A DNA stretch of 64,000 nucleotides from NCBI GenBank assembly GCA_034336665.1, contig JAPFBE010000003.1, forward strand, positions 62,725,352 through 62,789,351, written 5' to 3'. Origin of the DNA: Luscinia megarhynchos (Eukaryota; Chordata; Aves; Passeriformes; Turdidae). The translations under genes were made by a program, and so were the position numbers. Each line of letters starts with the position of its first letter. The first letter of the stretch is position 1. The notes below the pieces were generated by a model that saw nothing but the letters and a program-made list of their open reading frames with translations, did not search any database and was not told the origin of the DNA. Below, in pieces: positions 22,101-31,650 of the stretch.

Positions 22101-22144
22101 AGAACTATTTTGAGGAAAAGAAGGAACTTCTTCAAGAGATTTGA
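3297..22144 (+). CDS. MRPS31: MRPS31: mitochondrial small ribosomal subunit protein mS31, complete, 7 coding exons
   Basis: Joined exons 3297-3367, 5419-5706, 6404-6562, 10983-11129, 13338-13411, 16948-17091 and 21933-22144 give 1095 nt, or 364 residues plus TGA. mS31 is a protein of the mitoribosomal small subunit, working in the matrix in translation of mtDNA-encoded mRNAs. Residues 1-24 are Arg/Gly/Ala-rich with no acidic residue, as expected for a presequence. Residues 25-220 are charged and low in conservation. The diagnostic C-terminal MRP-S31 region has GKRLNIF (227-233), [13 protein letters not shown] (271-283), [12 protein letters not shown] (302-313) and [19 protein letters not shown] (332-350), near identical to the mammalian protein. 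The length is close to the 395 residues of human MRPS31, and seven exons match the human gene. Introns 1-4 are phase 2 and introns 5-6 phase 1; all are GT/AG. The ATG at 3297 was chosen because it is the first in-frame start in the island and opens the presequence. The frame is intact, so the gene appears functional. Confidence 0.96.
3368..5418 (+). other. MRPS31: MRPS31 intron 1
   Basis: About 2.05 kb, phase 2. The first ~230 bp are the tail of the CpG island. A + orientation CR1 fragment lies at 4000-4238. The remainder is AT-rich with no other feature recognised. The acceptor is TATATCATCTAG at 5418, whose polypyrimidine tract is weak. Confidence 0.85.
4000..4238 (+). mobile_element. CR1 LINE fragment in MRPS31 intron 1
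   Basis: Sense-orientation CR1 3' region: GCTGTTCAGCCTGGAGAAGA, then ACCTTCCAG, GTGGATGCCCCAGCCCTGGC, GTGTTCAAGGCC and TTTAAGGTCCCTTTC, ending ACGATTCTGTGATT. Compared with the family it is internally shortened between about 4125 and 4190. Confidence 0.88.
5419..5706 (+). CDS. MRPS31: MRPS31 exon 2
   Basis: 288 nt coding residues 24 (split) to 120 (split). Its product is lysine-, glutamate- and serine-rich. The stretch [12 protein letters not shown] corresponds to the mammalian LLGIIKGMKVEL. The donor is CAACA|GTAAGT. An alternative AG seven bases downstream (exon start 5426) would break the frame, so 5419 was chosen. The length is a multiple of three and both flanking introns are phase 2. 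Confidence 0.93.
5707..6403 (+). other. MRPS31: MRPS31 intron 2
   Basis: 697 bp, phase 2, with a consensus GTAAGT donor and a T/GT-rich tract before the CGCTGTTTACAG acceptor. No repeat was recognised in it. Confidence 0.88.
6404..6562 (+). CDS. MRPS31: MRPS31 exon 3
   Basis: 159 nt coding residues 120 (split) to 173 (split). [16 protein letters not shown] and [12 protein letters not shown] match the mammalian PELVAAASAVADSLP and SELLSQLQQHEE. The donor is TACG|GTCTGT, weaker than the others but required by the frame. Reading through it meets a TGA within four codons. Confidence 0.94.
6563..10982 (+). other. MRPS31: MRPS31 intron 3
   Basis: 4.42 kb, phase 2. It is AT-rich and contains a T31 run at 7154-7184 followed directly by GCAG. 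I recognised no CR1 fragment or other gene. The acceptor is TTTTTCCTTTCAG, a strong consensus. Confidence 0.88.
7154..7184. repeat. T31 homopolymer in MRPS31 intron 3
   Basis: An uninterrupted run of 31 T bases ending TTTTGCAG|CTAG. It could be the reversed poly(A) tail of a retroposed element or a plain microsatellite. It also has the form of a splice acceptor. Confidence 0.95.
10983..11129 (+). CDS. MRPS31: MRPS31 exon 4
   Basis: 147 nt coding residues 173 (split) to 222 (split). NVISEMTV aligns with the mammalian NIISDMKV, followed by an Arg-rich stretch ending in LQLDEDG, which parallels the mammalian IQFDEG. The donor is CCAGAAG|GTATTT. This is the least conserved exon, but phase and position fit. 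Confidence 0.92.
11130..13337 (+). other. MRPS31: MRPS31 intron 4
   Basis: 2.2 kb, phase 2, strongly AT-rich with short TTTA repeats near 11570-11595. No transposable element or gene was recognised. The acceptor is TTTTTTTGTTTATAG. Confidence 0.87.
13338..13411 (+). CDS. MRPS31: MRPS31 exon 5
   Basis: 74 nt coding residues 222 (split) to 247 (split). It contains the family motif GKRLNIF, identical to mammals. The donor is AACAG|GTTAGT. Unlike exons 2, 3, 4 and 6, its length is not a multiple of three, so skipping it would shift the frame. Confidence 0.94.
13862..14512 (-). mobile_element. CR1 LINE fragment in MRPS31 intron 5
   Basis: The + strand shows the reverse complement of CR1 ORF2 and 3' sequence: GACCTGCTCCAAGCGGTCCA, TGTCCCTCCTGTG, CATTCCAGGTGGACTCA, CACATTGCTGGCTCATGTCC, CCAGGTGCAGCACCTTGCAC and GTTTGTCCAGGTCCCTCTTG. 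It is the longest CR1 copy seen in the window and, like the others, decayed. Confidence 0.9.
16385..16405. repeat. A21 homopolymer in MRPS31 intron 5
   Basis: A run of 21 A bases on the + strand, next to a moderately GC-rich block (16090-16384) that differs from the surrounding AT-rich intron. It may be the tail of a retroposed transcript. Confidence 0.9.
16948..17091 (+). CDS. MRPS31: MRPS31 exon 6
   Basis: 144 nt coding residues 247 (split) to 295 (split). WDLEFAK and [13 protein letters not shown], then LWEYPIDNE, match the mammalian WDVEFAK, NGFEELIQWTKEG and LWEFPINNE almost exactly. The donor is GAAGTTG|GTATGT. Confidence 0.96.
18106..18267 (+). repeat. Two-copy GC-rich tandem duplication in MRPS31 intron 6
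   Basis: Two adjacent units of about 80 bp. Each has CAATG then TTT, CTGTTG, GCTGGAACC, GCTGTCTGGG and a closing GTCTTT. The first unit spans about 18106-18184 and the second about 18190-18267. The second is more CpG-rich, with GGGGCGGGCGGCGGAC. Confidence 0.7.
19600..19690 (-). mobile_element. Short CR1 LINE remnant in MRPS31 intron 6
   Basis: The + strand reads TAGAATACTTTTGTTGAAAG, GGACCTTTAAAGATCATTTA, then CCATGGACAGGGACA, the reverse complement of the extreme CR1 3' end. The rest of the element is lost. Confidence 0.8.
21933..22144 (+). CDS. MRPS31: MRPS31 exon 7 (last coding exon)
   Basis: 212 nt coding residue 295 (split) to 364 and the TGA stop at 22142-22144. [23 protein letters not shown] and [17 protein letters not shown] are nearly identical to the mammalian protein. 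This is the most conserved part of mS31. The C-terminus (ELLQEI) is a few residues shorter than in human. Confidence 0.97.
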
Positions 22145-22290
22145 GATTTGGGAAAGTGCTTAGCCTTGAAATGAAGAATCATTTATGTCGAGGGGTGTGA
22201 TTTGTTATGGGTGGAAATACTGTCAGTGCATAGTGATCATGTGGCCTGAAAGTTGTATTTTAAACAATAAACTGAAAGGTCATCTTTTCT
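22145..22290 (+). other. MRPS31: MRPS31 3' UTR
   Basis: A short 3' UTR of roughly 140-150 nt, from the stop codon to about 15-20 bases past the AATAAA at 22266. The end is estimated, not observed. Confidence 0.75.
22266..22271 (+). terminator. MRPS31: MRPS31 polyadenylation signal AATAAA
   Basis: A canonical hexamer about 120 nt after the stop. It is followed at about 22293-22316 by a GT-rich tract (GTGTGTCTGTGTGTGTG) that suits a downstream element. Cleavage is expected near 22285-22290. Confidence 0.88.
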
Positions 22291-22814
22291 TACATGTGTG
22301 TCTGTGTGTGTGTAGATACTTTTGACAGCAAAAGAAGAAACTGAGAAGTATGGCTTTTGTAGAATGTGCGTTTGAAATTTAGTTTATTGGAACTGTTGTC
22401 TTTTAAATTTTAAACTAGTCTTTCAACAATGCAAAATCCTAGGTCTGACTCCACTTCCTACACCCTTCACAGCTTGACAGGCTGGATCATCTTTCCCCTT
22501 CTGGAAAACTTGCAGTGCTTTCATTTTCCTAATTCATGATCCACACTGGTGTTTGGATGATATTAATCCTTTCTCCCCCCTTTCACTAACTATATTTATT
22601 GGTTCATTTTAGTTTTTGGTAATGACAAAAATGATTTGAATGGTATGCTTTTTGGTTCATGTGCTCAGTGAAAGGCTGTTGTATTCCTGACATGTCTGCA
22701 CAGCATAACACTGGTGAGTTACAGAAAATAACAAGGGAGTCGTGTTCCTTAGGGTTTGCTATTGGGACTGCCAACAAGGCCTTTAAACTGTGAGATGTAA
22801 GAGGGATGGTTGAC
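22291..22814. other. Intergenic, nothing recognised
   Basis: Apart from the GT-rich tract just after the MRPS31 poly(A) signal, no feature was recognised here. Confidence 0.5.
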
Positions 22815-23035
22815 ATTAGATGCTAGGGAGAAATTATTTGCCTTGAGAGTGGTGAGGCACTAGCACAGGTTTCCCAGACAAGCTGTGGATGTCCCATCCC
22901 TGGAAGTGTTCAAGGACAGATTGGATGGGGTTTGGTGTAACCTGGTCAGGTGAAAGATGTTCCTGCCCATGGAAGAGGGATGTGTACTAGATAATCTCTA
23001 AGGTCCTCTCCAGCCCAAACCATTCTGATTCTAAA
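22815..23035 (+). mobile_element. CR1 LINE fragment downstream of MRPS31
   Basis: Sense-orientation CR1 3' end: GAGAAATTATTTGCC, GTGGTGAGGCACTAGCACAG, GTTTCCCAGACAAGCTGTGG, ATGTCCCATCCCTGGAAGTG, TTCAAGGACAGATTGGATGG and CCAGCCCAAACCATTCTGAT. Confidence 0.92.
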
Positions 23036-24612
23036 GTCTCTCCTGCCATCCATACATCCATTCTGAAGCTTATGACTAACTTCCCATCAGTATTGTTTAA
23101 AGAAGGGTCTGAATGTCAAGTAATCCATAAAGTGCTGTTTCACTCAATCAAGCAATTTTTTGATGACTTTGCTTGGAGCTGAGACCTTATCTCCTGCGTG
23201 TGCAGGGCTAGGAAGAGGACTTTACATTCCTGACAAGGAGAGTTGTTGCCTACAGATTACATGATGCCACTGCCATTTTCTGTCTAGTCCTTTGATGCTG
23301 TTGAAGCAGTGTCATACTTTCTAGATAATCCTTTATTCCAATTAAATGTGCATGGTCCTTCATACTCAACTATTGCAATGTATTTTACTTCAGTTACCTT
23401 TTGCTAAATTTTCATCCAGGATTAATCACTTGTAATTCAGGATTCTGAATGACCATCTTGCTGCTTAAATTTACAGAGCATTTCCAGCACTGCATATTGT
23501 GTTCTTCCTTGTTCTCCCCAACCATGTTAGCAATTATTGGCCCTATAAATACACTCCTGTTTCTCACATTTCCATGTAACTCAAACAGGAAGGAGGATGA
23601 ATATAGAATTCTTTACAGATTAAAGTTAAAATACCAGCTTTGTATACAAATTGATTTTTAAAATGAGAGTTACATGAAAGAGAATGAAAAATGAAAAATG
23701 AAGAGCTGGCCTTTTTCTATGAGTTGGAATATTGTTGCTGTGTTCTGCTCATTTCCAGGATGTGAGTTTGCCCTTCTGGCAAAGGGAAAGGCTTGAGTTG
23801 TGGAAAGGAAAAGAACTTTTTGACTTTCTGACTGCAAGAACAGCCAGATTCAAGTTTTGCAAAAATTTTTAGAGGTTTTCTGGCTTTGGAATGGAGAGAG
23901 TGAAAATTACATCAAAATATCTCCATTTGGTACTATGATAGTTTTAATTTTTGGTTCAATGCCCAGATATGTTTTGCTTAAAAAATACCATTCTTCCCAA
24001 ATTCCTACCAAACTGTAGTGCACAGCCTGTGTCCTGCTGTTTTCAAGCCTGATCTAAAACAAGGTACAGCGACTCTGAAGTCAGTGCAGGATTTTAGAAA
24101 TAGCTCCTCTTGTGTATTTGCCTGTAGTCTGTGTTTTGATATGAAAGACAGGACACTCACAAGCTCGGCTCTTGCTGGAAGAGGTTCAGGAGTGCATGAA
24201 GGCACTAAATTTCACTGCACTGGAACGAGGTGAATGTTACTGTTTAAACAGATTCATTAGGAGGTCAGTACTTGGGTAAGCTCCTAACAAGAGCTCTTGA
24301 TGCTTTAGGATCTTTGGAAAGCTGTAGTAATTCCTTCTTAGGTGCTTAAATATAGATTTGAGAGTTAATACTAGGCAACAGGATTTGAATAATCAGACCT
24401 AGCTGCACATATATATATGGATGCTTCTGGGACTGCTCAAGGCAAATTATGAGAGCCTAAGTGGCAGGACTTTTATGTGTGGGGATTTTTGGGGTGTACG
24501 CTGCTTGGTAGTAGGCTTTGCTACCTTTCCAAGCATTGCTTACAGATTAGTCACTTTCAAGCATGAAAATGTCCCCATTTCTTTTGAATCCCAAAGGATA
24601 AAAGCTGGCTGT
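23036..24612. other. Intergenic, nothing recognised
   Basis: 1.6 kb of single-copy-looking, AT-rich DNA. Only short chance reading frames were seen and no transposable element was recognised. Confidence 0.5.
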
Positions 24613-24835
24613 TCAGAATGGAGCCAGTGGTGCAGCTAGTGATTCCCACTCTGGACTCATTTGGGCTTTTCTTGGGATGGTTGGTTCCCCCCCTCTTCTA
24701 ACTGGTTGGGTGGTGCTATGTAGTAACTTAATGTGCTCACCATTAGCATCTGTCCCAGGTAAAATAGCATTTGTTTCATTCTGCACTTTTCTGTTTCCAT
24801 CTTTGTGCATGAAGCTGGGGTCTTGTAATGTGCTG

Positions 24836-25205
24836 CTAATGCTGTGCCTTCCTGGAAAGGAAAGGTGTCTGGCCTTGATACAGGGCTGGGGTTGATGCTG
24901 CCCTGAGAGCAGCGAGAAGCCTGGAGCCATAAATGTGGGGAATGTAGTCTATGTGCACTTTTGGGGTGACAGCTCTTCCCTCCATGACTATAATGGGTGT
25001 GTAGCAGGAGGGTTTTTTGTTGAGTGGGGATGGCTGAGTTACTGGAATTGCAGGCAAAGGCTTGAGAGGTTCATTGCTGGAGACGGTGGTGGCTGTGTTG
25101 GCACTGTGGATGATGGTCATGGCTTCTCCAGCCTGGATGCTACTCTGTGAAGGAATCTTTTCCCCACTTTCTGTTAGGTCCAAGTAGTCTCCATTTTCCA
25201 CCTGT
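24836..25205 (-). CDS. Unrecognised minus-strand open frame, possible 3' coding exon
   Basis: On the minus strand an open frame runs from about 25226 to a TAG at 24838-24836. Its product begins QVENGDYLDLTESGEK and includes LKPLPAIPVTQPSP and KPSCYTPIIVMEG, a balanced, polar, protein-like composition. I do not recognise the family. The start at 25205 assumes the acceptor CACCAG|A; C at 25211 after GGGGTAG is another in-frame choice. Neither has a good polypyrimidine tract. The next frame stays open from 24930 to 24613 and also looks protein-like (SISSTLQDPSFMHKDGN). That would fit a decayed gene with a frameshift, or a further exon after CTTTCCTTTCCAG. By length alone the frame could be chance. 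Confidence 0.22.
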
Positions 25206-25211
25206 CTGGTG

Positions 25212-26394
25212 CTACCCCAGCAGTTTCAGAGGGTTTCTGGCCATCTTGGAGGAGATGGAGCATTTGCTCCCTAGATGGTAGGAATAAAAACTGGAGGAAC
25301 AATTGTATGGTTGGATTGTGAGATTGTCTGTGCTGGGATTCCAGCTTTTGGTGTTAACCCCTGCTAAGCAATTTCATTGCAACATTAGGCTGTGCCTAAC
25401 AGGAGGCTTGTACTCCTGAAACACTAACCTGAGCACTTGAAGAAAGAAGGCAGTGGCTTAATTTAACCCTTTGGACTTGGCAAGAGAGGCTAGTATGAAT
25501 GGGGTGAATGTGGAGGAAAATCTTGCACAGGTTCCCAAACTGCAGGCAGTTTTTGCCTAACTCATGTATTTTTAGATGAAGAGGAGCATCAAAGGAGTCC
25601 TTGAGTGCTACTTTTTCAGCACTTACATAGATAATTAAGTTTCAGCATGAAAATAAGTCCTCATCAGAAGCTTGTGCTTTGAGAAGCCTGAAGCAGTTAT
25701 GTAAGTTATGTAAGAATGGCCACAGCATTGCTTTCAGTGAGGATTTAAGAGTAAATAGTCTTGGTTTAGTCGAGCTTGTGAGGATCACTTAAAATTATGT
25801 CTGTGGACTGAGAACAATGACTTCTGAGGCTGCAGGATCTGTTTTTTACTGCAGGCACAGCTGCAGCTGCTTTGGAAAGTCCAGCTGCCTCCGTGCTAGT
25901 GTCCAGCAGGACATGGCGAGGGTGTAAATCCCACCCTGCCCAGCAGCTGTGGCATTTGGGTCCCAGGATCTCCACAAGATGTCAGTGTCGATTTATTGGA
26001 CTAGATATAAAAATCCTTGTGCTGTTCCCTCTGGCAGATTAAAGCAAAAACTGTTCTAAAGCTGCACAATAGGTTTGATTGTGCTCTGGAACGTGTTGCC
26101 CGTGGAAGATGGAAGTGGCGAGGGAGGAGGGTGAGTGTCACCCTGAAATGGGAGCAGAGCTCTTGGTTGGAACTGGCAGGGCTATGCTCATAGCAGGGTG
26201 CCCTTATTCCCTTGGGGACAAGCTGCAGATGCACCCATGCAATAAACTGCTCTATATTTTGTTCAAAGAAGAGCTGGAAGCCTGAAGAAAAACTAGAAGG
26301 GCCGTCCTGGGTGGCAGGGAGGATGTGAGGATGGTTGGATCAAGCCATGTACTGGAGAAGTGTAACTGCTGGCTGCAGGGTGCCCAAAGCTTAC
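25212..26394. other. Intergenic, or intron of the candidate minus-strand gene
   Basis: 1.2 kb with no independently recognisable feature. It would be an intron if the candidate exons at 26395-26458 and 24836-25205 are joined. Confidence 0.35.
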
Positions 26395-26458
26395 CTGGTT
26401 TCTTTCCATACGAAAAGTGGGCTTGCAATGTCCAATGAGCTGCGGTCCCGCAAAGAAA
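26395..26458 (-). CDS. Candidate minus-strand exon ending in a strong donor
   Basis: The minus strand reads GAAACCAG|GTAAGC, a near-consensus donor with the last exon base at 26395. The only frame that joins the downstream open frame (24836-25205) ends LDIASPLFVWKET plus two bases, and it is stop-free from 26579. It contains no ATG, so it would need an upstream exon; GCGTCCCAG|TTTC gives a possible acceptor with the exon starting at 26458. The exon lies at the edge of an orphan CpG island. The product is not recognised. This is a hypothesis from splice-site shape and frame continuity only. Confidence 0.2.
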
Positions 26459-27010
26459 CTGGGACGCAGCATCCAGCCGAAGGGAGTTCCCTTGACCTTT
26501 CAACTCTTCTGCATAGCGCTCCCAGGCGTAGGGGTGTTTGAGAGCCAGCTCTCTCTCCTCCGTCGCAATGCCCGGTATTTTATCCCCATTTTCCCAATCA
26601 GAGGGATGCGGTGCAGCCCGTGCCCGTCCCTGCGGTGGGGCTCGGGGCTCGGCAGCCGCGGGCGCTGGATGGTTCACTGCGGTCCCCGTCACCGCGAGCG
26701 GGGAGCGCAAGTGCCGGTGTTTGCCGGGGTGGCAGAAAAGCCGCGCTTCGGATTTCACTGGGGAAGCGGGCAGCCAGGGAGGGAGGCCAGGGCGGCCGCA
26801 GCCCCGCTCCCAGGCTGCCCGGAGCCAGCAAAGCAGCGCCTCGTCCGCCGGGCGGGCAAGCACTGGCGCACCCGAATGTGCGGGGGTGTCAGCCGCCCCA
26901 GCATTTGCACTGTGCGCATCAGGGAGCGGTGGGGATGCGCCCTCCTCCCCTGGTGCGTCCTCTCGGCTCGCCCTGGGGACAGCCGAGATGTATTTCTGGG
27001 ATCAGGGGAT
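26430..27010. promoter_or_regulatory. Orphan CpG island between MRPS31 and FOXO1
   Basis: About 580 bp of CpG-dense, GC-rich sequence, with CGCCGGGCGGGC, GCGGCCGC and many other CpGs, in otherwise moderate-GC intergenic DNA. It lies about 4.1 kb past the MRPS31 poly(A) signal and 21 kb before FOXO1. Such islands are usually promoters or developmental regulatory elements. A minus-strand splice donor lies at its left edge (26394). No known gene is expected here from human synteny. Confidence 0.65.
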
Positions 27011-27079
27011 TCCCGAGGAGGCGCTCGTGATTTCTTGCCCTCTATGCTACAGCACCTCCATTTGACTCTTGGCCTCACT

Positions 27080-30000
27080 GGAGAATTATTCTCATTTTCT
27101 CGATGGCTAAGGAATTTTGCCTTTTTGCCTTCTGTTCAAGGGCTGGACTCTGCTCGCTGCTTGCTCCTGGCTGGGATGGGCTCCTGGGCTGCCCAGGATG
27201 CTTGCAAAGCTGGGCAGTTTTCAAAGATGGGATAATCTTATCTTTTGAGATAATTTTTAAAATAGGATGGATCCTTTTGCTCAGCACCACAGCAGCCACG
27301 TTGGATAAGGGAAAAGGTGTGAACAAAACAGCCACTGAGATTTAAGGGCAAAGCTGTGATCTTGCTCCTCAGGTTGGTGATTACCCCCTGCAATCAATGG
27401 CACTGCTCAAGCAAGTTGCCATTTTAAACCTAAGCCACTCTGGTGAGGAGATATTTGCTTAGTGCTTTCCAGTGGGAAGAATGGAACTGGAGACACACAC
27501 CAACAGCTGCTCCTAAAAACTTCCCAATCTCTTAGACCAGGGCTAATTCCATTATATATATATTACATATGGTAGCAGCAGGTGCAAAATTATTTTATAA
27601 AGCTGGATTCAAAAACCCCCAAGGAGAAAAGTGAGAAAATAAAAGGAAAAAGTGCAAAACAAAATATAAGGCATTTTTCAAATTTAGCCTAATTTGAAGT
27701 TGAAAATGAACATTTCTTCAGGCCCTGTTATCAAAAGGCCCTGATAACATAAACCCTGGGAAACACTGTCCTAATGAAATTATTAGAAGTTGCTTCCCCC
27801 CCTCTCTCTCCTGAAAGCAACTTAATATTGCTATTTTTTTGAGAAAGGCTGTTTTAGGACAGTCACAAGACAGCCAGGCCTCAGAGTGGCAGTGCTCTAA
27901 CAGACTGGCAGCGATGCTGAGCAGCAATATCCAGGCACGGACTGTGCCGGTGTCAGGAGGGTGTAAATCCGAGTTCCCGACGGCTTCAGAAGCAGCAGCA
28001 GCTGCCAGGCACGTGCAAGGCTGCTTGTCTGAGCTCAGGGCTGCAGTCAAGCTGCTTCCTCTGTCACTGCAGGCCGTGGGACTCAGAGGGGCAGGGAGGG
28101 ATGGAGGCTGCTGAGCCACTCCAGGCACCCCCGGGGCTGGTGGGGCTGCCATGGGGAGAAGAGTCCCCTGCAGAGGCCAGCCATCCTCTTCCCTCTCTTC
28201 CAAACCCAGAACATCTCCTGCTCCTTGCTAAGTACCTTCTGCAGGTGCTTTAAAAGCCACTGTTAAGTTTCCCAACTTCTATTCTCCCCCTCCATAGAGA
28301 AAGGATCCTAATCTGATGGGTGTCTGCAAATGTGAAAAGCTAAAGCTCCTTTCCCTGCCTAATAATTTTTTTTTTAAATTTGGTGAAACAAGTTCCTCCA
28401 GGTTCCTGCTGTGCCTCTTCTGCTTGCCCAGAGCACAGTGCTGGTTATCCCTCCCTCATGGAAGCCAGAGGCCTGACCCTGTGTGCTGGCTGCCACAGCA
28501 GCTGTGCTGTCAGCGTTGCTGATTCCAGCCCCAGCTCCCAGTGCCCCTGTTTGGAAAGGCAGGCTGGGGCCCCCCTGCAGGCAGATCCCCACTGGAGGAG
28601 TCTTTGTGGCTGTGCATGTGACAAGGAGAGATGTTGGAGGGGATCTGCCTTCTCCCAGCTGCACTGAGTCCCCGGGTACGTGTGTACCCTGAAATCTGTG
28701 GGTTTGGTGTGAGCCTAACTGACACCCCAGGCAGTTTTTCTGCACCGTGGTGATAATAGGACTGACCAAAACTGTGCCTCCAGCACCCAGCTCTGACATT
28801 TTTCCTCTGTGAAGCAAGGGGCTGGGAATGGCTGGCCTTCCAAAGCCTTGGCTGTGCTGTGTTGTTCAGTGGGTCATGTTCACCACGGAGAAGTGCTGGC
28901 TAAGAGGGGAGGGAGCAGGCTGTGTGCTTTGGAGGGGGCTCATTTCAGTTTGGCATCAGAGACCAGGGAGGTGGCCTTGCTCCACTGATGCTTGGCCCAC
29001 AGCCCCCTCATCCCTGAGCCATGCCGTGCCCAGCTGCACTCCCACACGCTCAGGGTTGATGTTCCTGCAGCTCCCTGTGCCCCAAATTTCCCAAATATTT
29101 AAAAGAAACTTAGGTTTCTGTCTTGGCAGTAGTATTATTTGGAGTTTGAATGAGGCCATGCAAGGCTCATTCCCAGTTCTCCATGGACATTGGCAATAAC
29201 TTTTTCTTTGTCTCTTTTTCTGCAGCACATCCTCCAAATGGGTGTTTAATCCAAAGTAGGGAGCAGAGAGGTTTCACCTGTTTAATCACCCACCACTGAA
29301 GTATTTCCACCATACTGCAGTGCTGGGGGGGATCCTTTATCCCTCCTGGAGCCATCCCCACATCTCCTGCCTTGCCACAGCACCGTGTTGGTAACAGGAG
29401 CAGACTTTGGTGAGGCCAAGGAGGCCAAAGCTGGAGCTGTTGCCTGGTCAGGAGGCTAAGGGGCACATCCCTGCTCTTCTCCAGGACACCCAGTGCCTTG
29501 AGACCCAGCAGCATCATCTCTGAGCTGAGGGGTGACTGCTGCAGTTTTCCCCCTCACCCAGCCATGAAAAATCACTGAGATCAGTAAATCAGATCTTTTC
29601 CCTCCTCTCACCAAGTGGAAATGGGGAAGAAAAACCTTAATCCCTGCTCTCCTGGGCACGATGGGAAAGAGAAGCTGTCATTACTTTCCATTGCCTCATA
29701 GCTGAAAGAAGGAGAAAAACAAATGTGGAGAGGGAGAAAGGAGAGGTTTGGGGCATGGAGATCCCCCTCAGTGACCTCACTGGAGTCTGCTGAAACCTGA
29801 AATGGGCACACTGGGTGGGCAGTCTGCAGTGTGGCACCCCTGCTTGTCCAGTAACAGTACAGGGCAAATGGGGAAGGCAACCCAGAGAAAAATCTGTCCC
29901 ACCTGTGGCTGTGTCAGGGGTGTTGCTGGATGTTATTTATAACATTTAATTATTATTTTTTTACTTGTCCCAGTTCTTCCCAGAGAGAGAAGGTCACTCC

Positions 30001-31650
30001 AGCCATTGCTCAGGAAAGAAGATGGTTTTAAACTGGTAAAAAAGAACTAAATTATTGTGAGTTTATTTTTGTTTGTTTAATTATTGTCATGATTTTGCCA
30101 CTCTCACTTTGGTGAGTGCTCCTACACACCTCACACAATTGAGAGTTGAGCATGGATTTAAAAAGACAAGAAAGGGTGGAGGAGTACAGAAATATGGAGG
30201 TGAGCCTGTGCTTGGCAAACAAAGCCCCAAACACTAAAAAAATTTCTTGGCAAAAAGTACCAGGGGTGTGTGCCAGAGTGGTGGGCAGAGGGATCAGGCA
30301 GCTGGGCAAGGGAGAACCTGGCAGAGGGAATGCAGCCCCTGCCTGTTTTAGTGTGATGCCTGGTGTGGGGTAAGGGTCTTCTGGAGAAGGAAAATCAGCT
30401 TTTCCTTCCAGACAGGATGGGTCTGGGCACCAAACAGGACAAGCTATCCTGGAGGGGATCACTTGAGGCAGCAGCTCCAGGGCTCTGGCCATGGCTTGCC
30501 TCTGCAGTCAGGGGCACTGAAAGAGCACCACTCCTAGGTCCTGTCTGTGGCCTGAGGATGTCACCATCATGTGTGCAAGCTGGGAGGAGCTGCTACCACT
30601 GCAAAAGGATGCAGAATCAGGCATAAAATGGGAAGAAGTTATAATCTTGTGGTAAGTTTCCCCTACTTCTTTTGCTCTCTCTATAGTTAAAAAGAAGAAG
30701 TTGAGGGGCTTGGGGCCTTCCACAAGTGTTCACCTTGGGCTGTGGGCTCAAAACCTGCCCTGTTTGGAGTGTAATCTCCTTACTTTGCTGTGGTCTGGTA
30801 TAACTGTGATGTGGGATGAGCACACTCCTCTGCCCTGGCAGCATGACCCTGCCCAGGAATAAATGACTGTGGTGACTGTCAGGCAAATGCAATAAAAAAC
30901 TAAATGTAGCTGTTAACGCACCTCCCCTCGCTTTGACTCTCATAACTAGGTCAGATAGAGCAGCTACTAATCTGAGTAGTTTCTGTGGCTCCCCTCAGAC
31001 AGCCTATTTAGCAGCAGTCCCTGATTTTTAATAGAGCTATGGAAAGACATTACCCTCTTCTGAACCATCTGCTAGACCTGCTCACCTCCACAGACACATG
31101 ATTTTACTGCACAGAAGCCAAAACCAACAAATCAACAAATAACTCGTGGTCTCTGATAATCAGGTGACGCAGGTGATTAATTGCTGAGGCACTTACGGGA
31201 AGACACTCGCATGCTGGGCTTTTGGTGGTGACAAATGAGCTGTGACTGCCAGGGTGCATGCTCCGGCTTTTCACAGGAATGGAGATAAAGATTTGAATCC
31301 AGGACACCCAGGGCTAGGTCAGTTCAAAGGTCCCTGACAAGGGTTTGTCAGGGATGAGTGTGTGTCCCTCCCCATCAAAATGGTCCAGCACAGAGATAGC
31401 TGTGTTGCACCAGGATGCTTGCAGGGGAGTGAGGCTATCTGTGCCATCCCCTGCCGCCCTGGAGCTCCTGAATCTCCCAGGTGAACGAGACCTGTGATTC
31501 ATGCATCATGAACTCAAAGGGAGGCAACATAACCCTCTAATCTGATATATGTACACTGCAACCTGGGTGGCTTATTAATTTCAACTAGACCTTTTTTTTT
31601 CTTTATTCCTTCATTCAGAATAAAAAACTAGTAAACAAGCCAAAAATTTG
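27080..31650. other. Intergenic, no gene recognised
   Basis: 4.6 kb of moderate-GC sequence, richer around 27.9-29.5 kb. Reading frames of up to about 160 codons occur on both strands but none has a recognisable family or supporting splice sites. No CR1 fragment was noticed. Confidence 0.5.

Noticed and set aside
26252..26863. 203-codon minus-strand frame over the orphan CpG island, including ELALKHPYAWERYAEELKG
   Set aside because: It looks protein-like, but its phase at the GTAAGC donor does not join the downstream open frame with any nearby acceptor. The GC-rich half is probably a chance frame. It is kept as an alternative only.
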